Shown piece after piece: positions 25,904 to 34,653 of a DNA stretch of 48,051 bases (the stretch's first letter is position 1; each line of letters begins with the position of its first letter). Made by a program: the position numbers and the translations under genes. The notes below the pieces were generated by a model. It was not told where the DNA came from. It was given only the letters and a program-made list of their open reading frames with translations, and did not search any database. Source of the stretch: CAZAAW01 sp964483325 (GTDB lineage: Bacteria > Pseudomonadota > Alphaproteobacteria > Rhizobiales > Kaistiaceae); contig CAZAAW010000021.1 of assembly GCA_964483325.1 (NCBI GenBank), positions 1 through 48,051 on the forward strand, written 5' to 3'.

Positions 25904-25929
25904 GGGCGCCGGCCTGCCGGCCGGCGCCC
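25904..25929 (+). other. Hairpin between coxA and ctaB
   Basis: A perfect 11-base stem (GGGCGCCGGCC with GGCCGGCGCCC) closes a four-base loop ten bases after the coxA stop. No T-run follows, so it is more likely an mRNA processing or stabilising structure that lets coxA be expressed above ctaB than a full terminator. Confidence 0.5.
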
Positions 25930-25952
25930 CAAAACCTCGAACCGGACGACCA

Positions 25953-26900
25953 ATGGCCTACGCCCAGAACAGCGACTTCGACACCGACACCCAGCTTGCG
26001 GGATTCCGCGACGCGCCGGTGTCCGACTACGTGGCGCTGCTCAAGCCGCGCGTCATGTCGCTGGTGGTGTTCACGGCCTTCGTCGGCATCGTCATGGCGC
26101 CGGGCGGCATCAATCCCGCCCTCGGCCTGATCGCGCTTCTGTGCATCGCGGTCGGCGCCGGCGCCTCCGGCGCCCTCAACATGTGGTACGACGCCGATAT
26201 CGACCGCGTCATGAGCCGCACCCGCAAGCGGCCCATCCCGGCCGGACGTGTCGCGCCCGGCGAGGCGCTGCAGTTCGGCATGTGGCTGTCGGTGGGGTCG
26301 GTGGCGGTGCTCGGCCTGGCGACCAACTGGGTCGCGGCGGCGCTGCTCGCCTTCACCATCTTCTTCTACGCCTTCATCTACACCATCTGGCTGAAGCGCC
26401 GGACGCCGGAGAACATCGTCATCGGCGGCGCGGCCGGAGCGCTGCCGCCGGTCGTCGGCTGGGCGGCGGTGACCGGCTCGGTCAGCATCGAGAGCCTGGT
26501 GCTCTTCGCCATCATCTTCCTCTGGACGCCGCCGCATTTCTGGGCCCTGGCGCTGTTCAAGTCGGACGATTACGACACCGCCGGCGTGCCGATGCTGCCG
26601 GTTGTGGCCGGCCATGCGGTGACCCGCCGGCGCATCTTCATCTACACGCTGATCCTTGCCCCGGTCGGCATGCTGCCCTTCTTCATGGGCTTCGCCTCGC
26701 CGGTCTATGGCGTCATCTCGGCCGTCCTCGGCGCCGTGTTCATCTGGCGCGCCGTCGACGTCCTGCGCATGAAGGATGACGACAAGGCGATGAAGCCGGC
26801 CAAGGCGCTGTTCGGCTTCTCGCTGCTCTACCTGTTCCTGCTGTTCGCCGCGCTGCTGGCGGAGCGGGCGGTGCAGCTGCTGGCGGGCTGGCTGGCATGA
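25953..26900 (+). CDS. ctaB: Protoheme IX farnesyltransferase (heme O synthase)
   Basis: It attaches a farnesyl group to heme B, giving heme O, the precursor of heme A for the oxidase. The 315-residue membrane protein has the UbiA-family polyprenyl-binding motifs NMWYDADIDRVMSRT and DDYDTAGVPMLPV, KPRVMSLVV near the start and the WTPPHFWALAL segment. About nine membrane helices. The ATG at 25953 is chosen; an in-frame ATG at 25896 would add 19 residues but would run through the hairpin at 25904-25929. CtaA, which makes heme A, is not in the window. Confidence 0.96.
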   Translation: MAYAQNSDFDTDTQLAGFRDAPVSDYVALLKPRVMSLVVFTAFVGIVMAPGGINPALGLIALLCIAVGAGASGALNMWYDADIDRVMSRTRKRPIPAGRVAPGEALQFGMWLSVGSVAVLGLATNWVAAALLAFTIFFYAFIYTIWLKRRTPENIVIGGAAGALPPVVGWAAVTGSVSIESLVLFAIIFLWTPPHFWALALFKSDDYDTAGVPMLPVVAGHAVTRRRIFIYTLILAPVGMLPFFMGFASPVYGVISAVLGAVFIWRAVDVLRMKDDDKAMKPAKALFGFSLLYLFLLFAALLAERAVQLLAGWLA

Positions 26901-26920
26901 GCCGGGAGGTGGCCGCAGTC

Positions 26921-27079
26921 ATGAACGACGACGACAATGTCCGTCTCACCGAGGCGCAGAAGCGCCGCCAGCGGGCGCGTTCCATCGCCATCGGCCTGGC
27001 GCTTGTCGCCCTCGCCGTCCTTTTCTACGTCATCACCATCGCCCGCCTGGGCGGTGATGTGGCGAGCCGGCCTCTCTGA
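26921..27079 (+). CDS. Small cytochrome oxidase cluster membrane protein, CoxF-like
   Basis: The 52-residue product (MNDDDNVRLTEAQKRRQRAR, then one membrane helix LALVALAVLFYVITIARLGG) matches the small CoxF protein found between ctaB and ctaG in rhizobial oxidase clusters; its exact role in assembly is not established. The ATG at 26921 follows GGGAGGT by ten bases. Another in-frame ATG at 26897 overlaps the ctaB stop (ATGA) and would give 60 residues by translational coupling. Confidence 0.85.
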   Translation: MNDDDNVRLTEAQKRRQRARSIAIGLALVALAVLFYVITIARLGGDVASRPL

Positions 27080-27091
27080 GGAGGCATTACC

Positions 27092-27691
27092 GTGACCGCA
27101 GACAACCCCAATCCCAAGCAGCGCAAGGGCAAGGCCATCACCGGCCTTGTCGCCGCCGGCGTCGTCTTCGCCATGGTCGGCGCCTCCTTCGCCGCCGTGC
27201 CGCTCTATCGCCTGTTCTGCCAGGCGACCGGCTATGGCGGCACGACGCAGCGCGCCGATGCGGCGCCGGACCATGTGCTCGACCGCGTCATCACCGTCCG
27301 CTTCGACGCCAACATCGCCAAGACGCTCGGCTGGGATTTCGCGCCCGAGCAGCGCGAGGTGCGGGTGCGCGTCGGCGAGCCGACGCAGATCGCCTATCGC
27401 GCCCACAACAAGAACGACGTCAGCACCACCGGTTCGGCGATCTTCAACGTCACGCCCGAGGTCGCCGGCGGCTACTTCAACAAGATCGCCTGCTTCTGCT
27501 TCACCGAGCAGACGCTGAAGGCGGGCGAGTCGGTCGACATGCCGGTGCTGTTCTTCGTCGATCCGTCGATCGCCGACGACCACACGCTCGACGGCATCGA
27601 CACGATCACCCTGTCCTACACCTTCTACCCGGTGGACAAGCCCGACCAGCCGGTGGCGGCCGCCGAGCCGGCGCCGGCGCCGGGCGGATAG
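27092..27691 (+). CDS. ctaG: Cytochrome c oxidase assembly protein CtaG (Cox11)
   Basis: It inserts copper into the CuB site of subunit I. The 199-residue product has one N-terminal membrane helix (about residues 17-38), the conserved VPLYRLFCQATGYGGTTQ just outside the membrane, the Cu(I)-binding IACFCFTEQTL motif, and the NVTPEVAGGYFNKI and FYPVDKP segments. The start is GTG at 27092 after GAGGAGG. A Pro/Ala tail follows the domain. coxC comes 143 bases later. Confidence 0.97.
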   Translation: MTADNPNPKQRKGKAITGLVAAGVVFAMVGASFAAVPLYRLFCQATGYGGTTQRADAAPDHVLDRVITVRFDANIAKTLGWDFAPEQREVRVRVGEPTQIAYRAHNKNDVSTTGSAIFNVTPEVAGGYFNKIACFCFTEQTLKAGESVDMPVLFFVDPSIADDHTLDGIDTITLSYTFYPVDKPDQPVAAAEPAPAPGG

Positions 27692-27735
27692 GGCAGGGCG
27701 GCGCTCCCTCAGGAGCGACGCGGACACAAGTTTTA

Positions 27736-27754
27736 CGCCCCGTTTTCCGGGGCG
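27736..27754 (+). other. Hairpin in the ctaG-coxC gap
   Basis: CGCCCCGTTTTCCGGGGCG folds as a seven-base stem with a five-base loop 44 bases after the ctaG stop. It is not followed by a T-run; partial termination or mRNA processing between ctaG and coxC is possible. Confidence 0.4.
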
Positions 27755-27834
27755 CGCAGACAGCCTCCGCTGCGGCGGGGGACGGGAGGAACCCCGGCGC
27801 ACGGGAATAACCCGGCGCCGATAGACTGGAGACC

Positions 27835-28680
27835 ATGATGGCCGACGCGGCTCACGCCCAGCATCCGCACGACTACCACCTTGTCGATCCGAGCCCATGG
27901 CCCGTTGTGGGTGCCGTATCGGCGCTGATACTGGCGGCCGGCTTCATCTCCTTCATGCATGGCGCCAGCCCCTGGTGGCTGGCCCCCGGCGTCATCGCCG
28001 TCCTCTACACGATGATCGTGTGGTGGCGCGACGTCATCCGCGAGGCGCATGCCGGCCACCACACGCCGGTGGTGCAGCTGCACCTGCGCTACGGCATGAT
28101 CCTCTTCATCGCCTCCGAGGTGATGTTCTTCGTCGCCTGGTTCTGGGCCTTCTTCGAGGCGGCGCTGAACCCCGACGATCCGGCGCAGGTGGCGCGCGTC
28201 GCCTTCACCGGCGGCATCTGGCCGCCGCAGGGCACCGAGGTGTTCGACCCGTGGCACCTGCCGCTGCTCAACACGCTGATCCTGTTGACCTCCGGCACCA
28301 CCGTCACGGCGGCGCATCACGCCCTGCTGCACGGCGACCGGCGCGGCCTCATCCGCGGCCTGGCGCTGACGGTCGCCCTCGGCGTCTGCTTTACCGGCGT
28401 CCAGGCCTGGGAATATGCCCACGCCGCCTTCTCCTATGGCGGCAGCATCTACGGCGCCACCTTCTTCATGGCGACCGGCTTCCACGGCTTCCACGTCCTG
28501 ATCGGCACCATCTTCCTGGCGGTCTGCCTGTTCCGCGCCATCCGCGGCGACTTCACGCCGAAGCAGCATTTCGGCTTCGAGGCGGCCGCCTGGTACTGGC
28601 ATTTCGTCGACGTGGTGTGGATCTTCCTGTTCTTCTTCATCTACGTCTGGGGCGGCTGGGGCGGCGTCATCCACCACTAG
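27835..28680 (+). CDS. coxC: Cytochrome c oxidase subunit III
   Basis: The 281-residue, seven-helix subunit stabilises subunit I and binds lipids near the proton-uptake path. Signatures: HPYH-like HPHDYHLVDPSPWP opening, RYGMILFIASEVMFFVAWFW with the conserved Glu, FDPWHLPLLNTLILLTSGTT, YGATFFMATGFHGFHVLIGT, and HFGFEAAAWYWHFVDVVWIF. The MMAD start has two adjacent ATGs; the first is used. A probable terminator follows at 28737. Confidence 0.97.
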   Translation: MMADAAHAQHPHDYHLVDPSPWPVVGAVSALILAAGFISFMHGASPWWLAPGVIAVLYTMIVWWRDVIREAHAGHHTPVVQLHLRYGMILFIASEVMFFVAWFWAFFEAALNPDDPAQVARVAFTGGIWPPQGTEVFDPWHLPLLNTLILLTSGTTVTAAHHALLHGDRRGLIRGLALTVALGVCFTGVQAWEYAHAAFSYGGSIYGATFFMATGFHGFHVLIGTIFLAVCLFRAIRGDFTPKQHFGFEAAAWYWHFVDVVWIFLFFFIYVWGGWGGVIHH

Positions 28681-28736
28681 TCGCCGGCCGGCGGAGGCCG
28701 GTCGACAACCCGCCGGCGCGCCCGGCCATGCAATCG

Positions 28737-28767
28737 AAGGCCGCGTCGCATTCCGCGACGCGGCCTT
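28737..28767 (+). terminator. Probable terminator after coxC
   Basis: A perfect 13-base stem (AAGGCCGCGTCGC with GCGACGCGGCCTT) closes a five-base loop 57 bases after the coxC stop, followed by GACCTTT. It could end or attenuate transcription before the DUF983 and surf1 genes. Confidence 0.6.
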
Positions 28768-28825
28768 GACCTTTCAGGGCGGCCTCGCCGCCACGCTTCA
28801 GGTGACCGGCACGGCCGGCAATGCG

Positions 28826-29218
28826 ATGTCCAACGCGACGCCTTCTTCCGCTTCCCGCCCGTCGCCGCTGGCGGCGGGCCTGCGCGGCCGCTGCCCGGCC
28901 TGCGGCCGCGGGCGGCTGTTCTCCGGCTTCCTCGACCTCGCGCCTGCCTGCGACGTCTGCGGCCAGGACTACGGCTTCGCCGATTCCGGCGACGGACCGG
29001 CGGTGTTCATCATCCTCATCGTCGGCTTCCTGATCGTCGGGCTGGCGCTGCTGGTCGAGTTCACCTGGTCGCCGCCCTTCTGGGTCCACGCGGTGCTGTG
29101 GACGCCGCTGGTCCTCGGTTCGGCGGTCGGCCTGCTGCGGCCGCTCAAGGGCCTCTTCGTCGGCGTCCAGTACCGCACCCGGGCGGCCGAGGGGCGCGTC
29201 CGCACCGCGGAGGACTAG
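28826..29218 (+). CDS. DUF983 family zinc-ribbon membrane protein
   Basis: The 130-residue product has a cytoplasmic zinc ribbon (RCPACGRGRLF and CDVCGQDYGF) and two C-terminal membrane helices separated by the WSPPFWVH loop; DSGDGPAVF is the conserved family motif. DUF983 genes lie in oxidase clusters of alphaproteobacteria between coxC and surf1 and are thought to help oxidase biogenesis, without proof. The ATG at 28826 is preferred; an in-frame TTG at 28766 overlaps the terminator stem. surf1 begins two bases after its stop. Confidence 0.88.
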   Translation: MSNATPSSASRPSPLAAGLRGRCPACGRGRLFSGFLDLAPACDVCGQDYGFADSGDGPAVFIILIVGFLIVGLALLVEFTWSPPFWVHAVLWTPLVLGSAVGLLRPLKGLFVGVQYRTRAAEGRVRTAED

Positions 29219-29220
29219 GC

Positions 29221-30030
29221 GTGGCCACCGTCGCCAGCGCCCCGGCGGCCGCGGCCGCCCGTTCGCCGTTCCGCCGCCTGCTGGCGCCCGGCATCGCCAC
29301 GCTGATCGGCGTCATCATCCTGTGCGGCCTCGGCACCTGGCAGCTGCAGCGCCTCGCCTGGAAGGAAGACCTCATCGCCCGCGTCGAGACGCGCACGCAC
29401 CTGCCGCCGGTCGCCGCGCCCGGCCCGCAGGCCTGGCCCGGCCTCGACCTCGATGCCGCCGACTACCTGCCGGTGACGGTGAAGGGCCGCTACGACAACG
29501 ACCGCGAGGTGCATGTCTTCGCCGCCCTCACCGAGTCGCACGGACCGCTCGGCGGCCAGGGCTATTTCGTCATGGTGCCCTTCGTCACCGATGCCGGCTG
29601 GACGGTGATCGTCAATCGCGGCTTCGTGCCGGAGGCGTTCAAGGACCCGGCGACGCGGGCGGAGGGGCGGATCGACGGCGAAACGGAAGTCACCGGCCTG
29701 CTGCGGCCGCCGCAGGGCCGCAACTGGTTCACGCCGGCCGACGATACCGCCCGCAACATGTGGTTCACCCGCGACCCGGCGACGATCGGCGCCTTCCTCC
29801 AGGTGCCGCCGGCCTCTCTGGCGCCCTATACGATCGACGCCCGCTACGATCCGGCGCTGCCGGGCGGCCTGCCGCAGGGCGGCGAGACGACCGTCACCTT
29901 CCCCAACAACCACCTGCAATATGTGATCACCTGGTTCGGCCTGGCGGCGGCCCTCATCGGCGTCTTCGCCGCCTTCGCCCGCGCCACGCTGCGCAAGGGC
30001 CGCGCAGAGGCATCCGCACCGCATTTGTAG
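29221..30030 (+). CDS. SURF1 family cytochrome oxidase assembly protein
   Basis: SURF1 holds heme A for insertion into subunit I. The 269-residue product has two membrane helices at the ends (about residues 20-40 and 238-258) and a periplasmic domain between. Signatures are LCGLGTWQLQRLAWKEDLI, VTVKGRYDNDREVHV, VIVNRGFVPEAFKDP, NMWFTRDPATIGA and NNHLQYVITWFGLA. The start is GTG at 29221, two bases after the DUF983 stop, implying coupling. Its stop codon lies inside the first arm of an R2 repeat. Confidence 0.95.
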   Translation: MATVASAPAAAAARSPFRRLLAPGIATLIGVIILCGLGTWQLQRLAWKEDLIARVETRTHLPPVAAPGPQAWPGLDLDAADYLPVTVKGRYDNDREVHVFAALTESHGPLGGQGYFVMVPFVTDAGWTVIVNRGFVPEAFKDPATRAEGRIDGETEVTGLLRPPQGRNWFTPADDTARNMWFTRDPATIGAFLQVPPASLAPYTIDARYDPALPGGLPQGGETTVTFPNNHLQYVITWFGLAAALIGVFAAFARATLRKGRAEASAPHL

Positions 30031-30120
30031 GGTGGGCAAGGCGAAGCTTTGCCCACGCGGTCATGCGCCGGTCGTGGTTTGTCAGGGTGGGCAAGTTGCC
30101 GCTTGCCCACCCTACGGCGC
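30026..30120. repeat. R2 palindromic repeat, copy 2
   Basis: Same family as 20312-20406: GTAGGGTGGGCAAGGCGAAG at the left, TTGCCCACGCGGTCA, a middle CAGGGTGGGCAAG unit, and CTTGCCCACCCTACGGCGCC at the right. The element begins on the surf1 stop codon and ends eight bases before the yqgE stop, so it fills the whole convergent gap and may act as a two-way terminator. Confidence 0.85.
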
Positions 30121-30127
30121 CTTCATC

Positions 30128-30745
30128 TCAGGCGTGGCCGGCTTCGCCCGACAGCATGCGCGGATCGACGCCGATCTGCGCCAGCGCCCGCTCGTATTTG
30201 CCGTCGATCTCCGGATCGAAGACGATGTCTGCCGGCGCCGGCGCCACCAGCCAGCCATTGCCCGACAGCTCCTTCTCCAGCTGGCCGGGCATCCAGCCGG
30301 CATAGCCGAGCGCCAGCAGGCAGTCGCGCGGCCCGCGGCCGGAGACGATGGCGCGCAGGATGTCGAGCGTCGCCGTCAGGCACAGCCCGTCCTCGATCAC
30401 CAGCGTCGCATTGTCGATGACATAGTCCGCCGTGTGCAGGACGAAGCCGCGGCTGCTGTCGACCGGGCCGCCGCGATGGACGATCATGTTGTGGCCGAAG
30501 CTGCCCGGCGCCGGCTCGATGTCGAGCTGGCCGAGGATCTCGGCGAAGGTGATCTGCGGCGCGATCTGGTTGATGCGGATGCCCATGGCGCCCTCCGGCG
30601 AATGGGCGCACATGTAGATCACCGCCCGCTCGAAGCGCGGGTCGCCGATGCCCGGCATGGCGATCAGCAGCTGGCCGTCGAGAAACGCGCTCCCGAGGCT
30701 GCTGGCATGCCTGCCTGACTGTCCCTGCTCGTTCGGCCGCTCCAT
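30128..30745 (-). CDS. YqgE/AlgH family protein (UPF0301)
   Basis: The 205-residue product shows the family pattern: GQLLIAMPGIGDPRFERAVI, MCAHSPEGAMGIRIN, HRGGPVDSSRGFVLHT, ATLDILRAI and LALGYAGWMPGQLEKELSGN. The function is not settled; AlgH was named as an alginate regulator in Pseudomonas but is general in Proteobacteria. The ATG at 30745 follows TAGGA; an upstream in-frame start (30796) adds residues outside the conserved family. Divergent from the DsbD-like gene. Confidence 0.92.
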   Translation of the reverse strand: MERPNEQGQSGRHASSLGSAFLDGQLLIAMPGIGDPRFERAVIYMCAHSPEGAMGIRINQIAPQITFAEILGQLDIEPAPGSFGHNMIVHRGGPVDSSRGFVLHTADYVIDNATLVIEDGLCLTATLDILRAIVSGRGPRDCLLALGYAGWMPGQLEKELSGNGWLVAPAPADIVFDPEIDGKYERALAQIGVDPRMLSGEAGHA

Positions 30746-30862
30746 GACGGGAATCCTAGCATCGCGGCGGCAAAAGAAAACCGCCCTCGGCCTCACGACA
30801 AAATGAAGCGGCCAGCCGAGCCCCGGCTAGCCGCCGCCACAGGGCATAACTACGCTCCGGAC

Positions 30863-31684
30863 ATGCCGTTCCGCTTCGCCACGCTTCTCCTGCCGCTTCT
30901 TCTCCTGCCCGCTCCCGCCTTCGCCGCCATGGGCGAATGGGTGGAGGGCGAGCATGTCCGCCTGCGCCTCGTCGCCGCCGGCATCGGCCCCGATGGCCGC
31001 CTCGATGCGGCGATCGAGATCGCCCTCGACGACGGCTGGGACACCTACTGGCGCGATCCGGGTGAGGCCGGCATCGCCCCGGTGCTCGACTTCTCCGCCT
31101 CCGCCAACGCCGCCGACGCCCGTGTCGCCTTCCGGGCGCCGGAGCGGCGCGACGACGGCTTCGCCGTCACCAATGTCTATACCGCCGCGGTGACGCTGCC
31201 GGTGTCGCTCGCGGTGCCCGACCCGGCGCAGCCGGTCGACCTGCGCCTCAGCGCCGATCTCGGCGTCTGCGAGCAGGTCTGCATTCCCGTCCATCTCGAT
31301 GCCGCCGTCACCGTGCCGCCCGGCGAGCGCGACCAGGCGGTGGCGGCCTCGATCATCGCCGAGGCCAAGGCATGGCTGCCGGAGAAGCCGCGGCCGGGCG
31401 CCCTGGCGGCGGAAGGCATCCGCCGCACCGGCGGCGACGATACCGGGCCGCAATACGAGATCGAGGTCTCCACGCCGGAACCGGCGGCCAGCGTCCTCTT
31501 CGTCGAGACGCCGGCCGACTGGTATCCGACGGCGGCGCAGCGCGTGGCGGAAGGTGCCGGCAGGGCGACCTTCCGTCTCGTCATCGACCGCAAGACCGCC
31601 AGGACGCCCCTTGCGGGCGCGGATCTGCGCTATACGCTCGCCGTCGACGACGAGGCGGTGGAAGGCACGCTCCGCCTGCCGTGA
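30863..31684 (+). CDS. Periplasmic protein with DsbD N-terminal-like domain
   Basis: The 273-residue product has a signal peptide (MPFRFATLLLPLLLLPAPAF AA type, about 20 residues) and a domain similar to the N-terminal domain of the thiol reductase DsbD: HVRLRLVAAG, GWDTYWRDPGEAGIAPVLDF and a CEQVCIPVH cysteine pair. The membrane and thioredoxin parts of DsbD are absent, so it is a stand-alone relative, possibly a periplasmic thiol carrier in cytochrome or copper-protein maturation. The ATG at 30863 starts the signal peptide exactly; a longer frame from 30803 exists. Confidence 0.85.
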   Translation: MPFRFATLLLPLLLLPAPAFAAMGEWVEGEHVRLRLVAAGIGPDGRLDAAIEIALDDGWDTYWRDPGEAGIAPVLDFSASANAADARVAFRAPERRDDGFAVTNVYTAAVTLPVSLAVPDPAQPVDLRLSADLGVCEQVCIPVHLDAAVTVPPGERDQAVAASIIAEAKAWLPEKPRPGALAAEGIRRTGGDDTGPQYEIEVSTPEPAASVLFVETPADWYPTAAQRVAEGAGRATFRLVIDRKTARTPLAGADLRYTLAVDDEAVEGTLRLP

Positions 31685-31712
31685 GCGTGCGAGGCTTTGG
31701 CCCGGGAGGCGG

Positions 31713-33290
31713 CTACTCCGCCGCCTCGCTATAGGGCTCCGGCCGCGTCCATTTCAGCTTCGGCGAGCGGGCGGCGCGGGTCTCGTCCAGCCTGCGGCGC
31801 GGCGCGAAGCGCGGCGCGGCCTTGAAGGCCTCGGCGTCGCCGTCCCGGGCGCGCATGACGAGGTCGCGCAGCGTGGCGATGAAGAGGTCGAGCGCCGCCT
31901 TCGATTCCGACTCGGTCGGCTCGATCAGCAGCGCGCCATGCGCCACCAGCGGGAAGTACATCGTCATCGGGTGGTAGCCCTCGTCGATCATCGCCTTGGC
32001 GAAGTCGAGCGTCGTCACCCCGGTCCCTTCCAGGAAGGCGTCGTCGAACAGCACCTCGTGCATGCAGGGGCCGGTGCCGAAGGGCTGCGTCATCAGGTCG
32101 GCGAGGCCGACGCGGACGTAATTGGCGTTGAGCACCGCGTCCTCGGCCGCCTGGCGGACGCCGTCGGCGCCATGCGACAGCATGTAGGACATCGCCCGCG
32201 TGAACATGCCCATCTGGCCGTGGAAGGCGGTGAGGCGGCCGAACGGCGTCTCGCCCTCGGTGCAGGCCTCGTTGGTCTCGACCAGCACCGGCTTGCCGTC
32301 CACCAGGCGGATGAAGGGCAGCGGCGCGAAGGGTGCCAGCGCCGCCGACAGCACCACCGGGCCGGCACCCGGGCCGCCGCCGCCATGCGGCGTCGAGAAG
32401 GTCTTGTGCAGGTTGATATGCATGGCGTCGACGCCGAGATCGCCCGGCCGCACCTTGCCGGCGATGGCGTTGAAATTGGCGCCGTCGCAGTAGAAATAGG
32501 CCCCCGCCGCGTGCACGGCATCGGCGATGGCAGCGATGTCGCGCTCGAACAGGCCGCAGGTGTTGGGGTTGGTCAGCATGATCGCCGCGACGTCCGGCGC
32601 CAGCAGTGCCTTCACCGCCTCGACATCGACGGTGCCGTCGTCGCGCGCCGGGATGTCGACAACCTCGTAGCCGAGGAGGGCGGCGGTCGCCGGGTTGGTG
32701 CCATGCGCCGATTCCGGCACCAGCACCTTGCGCCGGGCCGTCTCGCCGCGCGCCTCCAGCGCCGCCTTGATCGCCATCATGCCGCACAGCTCGCCATGCG
32801 CGCCGGCCTTGGGGCTCATCGCCACGGCCTGCATGCCGGTGAATTCCATCAGCCAGTGGCCGAGTTCGGCCATCAGCTCGACGGCGCCGGCAACGGTGGA
32901 GAGCGGCTGCAGCGGGTGGATGTCGGCGAAGCCGGGCAGCCGCGCCATCTTCTCGTTGAGGCGCGGATTGTGCTTCATCGTGCACGAGCCGAGCGGATAG
33001 ACGCCGCTGTCGATGGCGTAGTTCTTCTGCGACAGGCGCACGTAATGGCGCATCGTCTCCGGCTCGGTGAGGCCGGGCAGGTCGATGGCGGTCCTGCGTC
33101 CGTGCTTGCCGAGCCGCGACGGGACTTCTTCCAGCTCGGGGAAATCGACGCCGGTGACGTCGTTGCGGCCGGTCTCGAAGATCAGCGCTTCCTCGATCTG
33201 CAGGCCGCGATTGCCGGTGAAGGTGCCGCGCTCGTCGCCGGAAGAGCCGGCTTCGGGAGCGGTCGGACGACCCTGGTTGTTCAGCATCAA
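31713..33290 (-). CDS. gcvPB: Glycine dehydrogenase (decarboxylating) subunit 2
   Basis: With GcvPA it forms the P protein of the glycine cleavage system, which decarboxylates glycine and loads aminomethyl on the lipoyl arm of GcvH, using pyridoxal phosphate. The 525-residue subunit holds the cofactor Lys in NLHKTFSTPHGGGGPG, with YPLGSCTMKHNPRLNEK near the start and PESAHGTNPATAALLGY. Its start overlaps the gcvPA stop by four bases (ATGA), so the subunits are coupled. Confidence 0.97.
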   Translation of the reverse strand: MMLNNQGRPTAPEAGSSGDERGTFTGNRGLQIEEALIFETGRNDVTGVDFPELEEVPSRLGKHGRRTAIDLPGLTEPETMRHYVRLSQKNYAIDSGVYPLGSCTMKHNPRLNEKMARLPGFADIHPLQPLSTVAGAVELMAELGHWLMEFTGMQAVAMSPKAGAHGELCGMMAIKAALEARGETARRKVLVPESAHGTNPATAALLGYEVVDIPARDDGTVDVEAVKALLAPDVAAIMLTNPNTCGLFERDIAAIADAVHAAGAYFYCDGANFNAIAGKVRPGDLGVDAMHINLHKTFSTPHGGGGPGAGPVVLSAALAPFAPLPFIRLVDGKPVLVETNEACTEGETPFGRLTAFHGQMGMFTRAMSYMLSHGADGVRQAAEDAVLNANYVRVGLADLMTQPFGTGPCMHEVLFDDAFLEGTGVTTLDFAKAMIDEGYHPMTMYFPLVAHGALLIEPTESESKAALDLFIATLRDLVMRARDGDAEAFKAAPRFAPRRRLDETRAARSPKLKWTRPEPYSEAAE

Positions 33291-34630
33291 AGCACCTCCG
33301 CAAGGGCCGCGGCATAGGCGGCGCGGTCGTCTTCCGTGTTCACTTCCGTCGCCGCGACGACGATGAGGTCGGCGAGCTCCGGCCTGCCGGGCTCGAGGCG
33401 CGACACCGGGATGCCGCCGAGGATGCCGGCGGCCGCCAGCTTCTCCACCACCGCGGCGGCGTCGCCCGGCACGCGGATGGTGAATTCGTTGAAGAAGGTG
33501 CCGTTCAGCACCTCGACGCCCGGAACCGCCGCCAGCCGGTCGGCGAGCCTGACGGCGCTGGCGTGGTTGAGCGCTGCGAGGCGCTCCAGGCCCGTCTCGC
33601 CGAGCAGCGTCATGTGGATGCTGAAGGCGAGGGCGCAGAGGCCCGAGCTGGTGCAGATGTTCGACGTCGCCTTGTCGCGGCGGATATGCTGCTCGCGCGT
33701 CGACAGGGTCAGTACGAAGCCGCGGCGGCCGTCGGCATCGACAGTCTCGCCGCAGAGGCGGCCCGGAAGCTGCCGTAGGAACTTCTCGCGCGTTGCGAAG
33801 AGACCGACATAAGGCCCTCCGAAACCAAGAGAATTGCCAAGCGACTGGCCTTCGCCGGCGACGATGTCGACGCCCTGCGTGCCGGGCGGCTCGATGGCGC
33901 CGAGCGCAACGATTTCCGTCACCACCGACACCAGCAGCGCGCCCCGGGCGTGGCAGGCTTCGGCGATCGGCGCCAGGTCGATGATCTCGCCGTAGAAGGA
34001 GGGCGACTGCACCACGACGCAGGCGGTGTCGTCGGTGATGGCGGCGATGATGTCCTCGGCGCCGCGCGGATCGGGCGGCAGCGCCGTGACGGTGCCCGAC
34101 GACATGCCGGCCAGCGTCTCGATGACGGCGCGGTATTGCGGATGGACGCCGCCGGAGACGATCGCCCGGCTGCGCCGCGTGACGCGCCGCGCCATCAGCA
34201 CCGCCTCGGCCGCCGCCGTCGAGCCGTCATACATGCCGGCATTGGCGACCTCCATGGCGGTGAGATGCGCCACCTGGGTCTGGAACTCGAAGAGATATTG
34301 CAGCGTGCCCTGGCTCACCTCCGGCTGGTAGGGCGTGTAGGAGGTGAGGAACTCGGAGCGCTGGATGAGGTGGTCGACCGACGCCGGGATGTGGTGGCGG
34401 TAGGCGCCGCCGCCGACGAAGAACGGCACCGAGCCGGCGGTGACGTTCTTGCCGGCGAGGCGGCCAAGATGGCGCTCGACCTCCAGCTCGGTCTTCGCCG
34501 TCGGCAGGTCGACCAGCCCGGCGAGCCGGGCGCTCTGCGGGATGTCGGCGAAGAGATCGTCGATGGAGGCGACGCCGATGCGGGCGAGCATCGCGTCGCG
34601 GTCGGGCGTCGAAAGGGGAAGGTAGCGCAA
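33287..34630 (-). CDS. gcvPA: Glycine dehydrogenase (decarboxylating) subunit 1
   Basis: The 447-residue first half of the split P protein: MLARIGVASIDDLFADIP, FFVGGGAYRHHIPASVDHL, TSYTPYQPEVSQGTLQYLFE, YDGSTAAAEAVLMARR and NICTSSGLCALAFSIHM are family signatures. The start is TTG at 34630, giving LRYLPLSTPDRDAMLARIG, and follows GAGGAG by seven bases. Many rhizobia have a fused GcvP; the split form here is typical of other alphaproteobacteria and Gram-positives. The osmC gene ends 23 bases upstream on the same strand. Confidence 0.96.
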   Translation of the reverse strand: MRYLPLSTPDRDAMLARIGVASIDDLFADIPQSARLAGLVDLPTAKTELEVERHLGRLAGKNVTAGSVPFFVGGGAYRHHIPASVDHLIQRSEFLTSYTPYQPEVSQGTLQYLFEFQTQVAHLTAMEVANAGMYDGSTAAAEAVLMARRVTRRSRAIVSGGVHPQYRAVIETLAGMSSGTVTALPPDPRGAEDIIAAITDDTACVVVQSPSFYGEIIDLAPIAEACHARGALLVSVVTEIVALGAIEPPGTQGVDIVAGEGQSLGNSLGFGGPYVGLFATREKFLRQLPGRLCGETVDADGRRGFVLTLSTREQHIRRDKATSNICTSSGLCALAFSIHMTLLGETGLERLAALNHASAVRLADRLAAVPGVEVLNGTFFNEFTIRVPGDAAAVVEKLAAAGILGGIPVSRLEPGRPELADLIVVAATEVNTEDDRAAYAAALAEVL

Positions 34631-34653
34631 CGGGCGGCTCCTCGATGAAGGGG

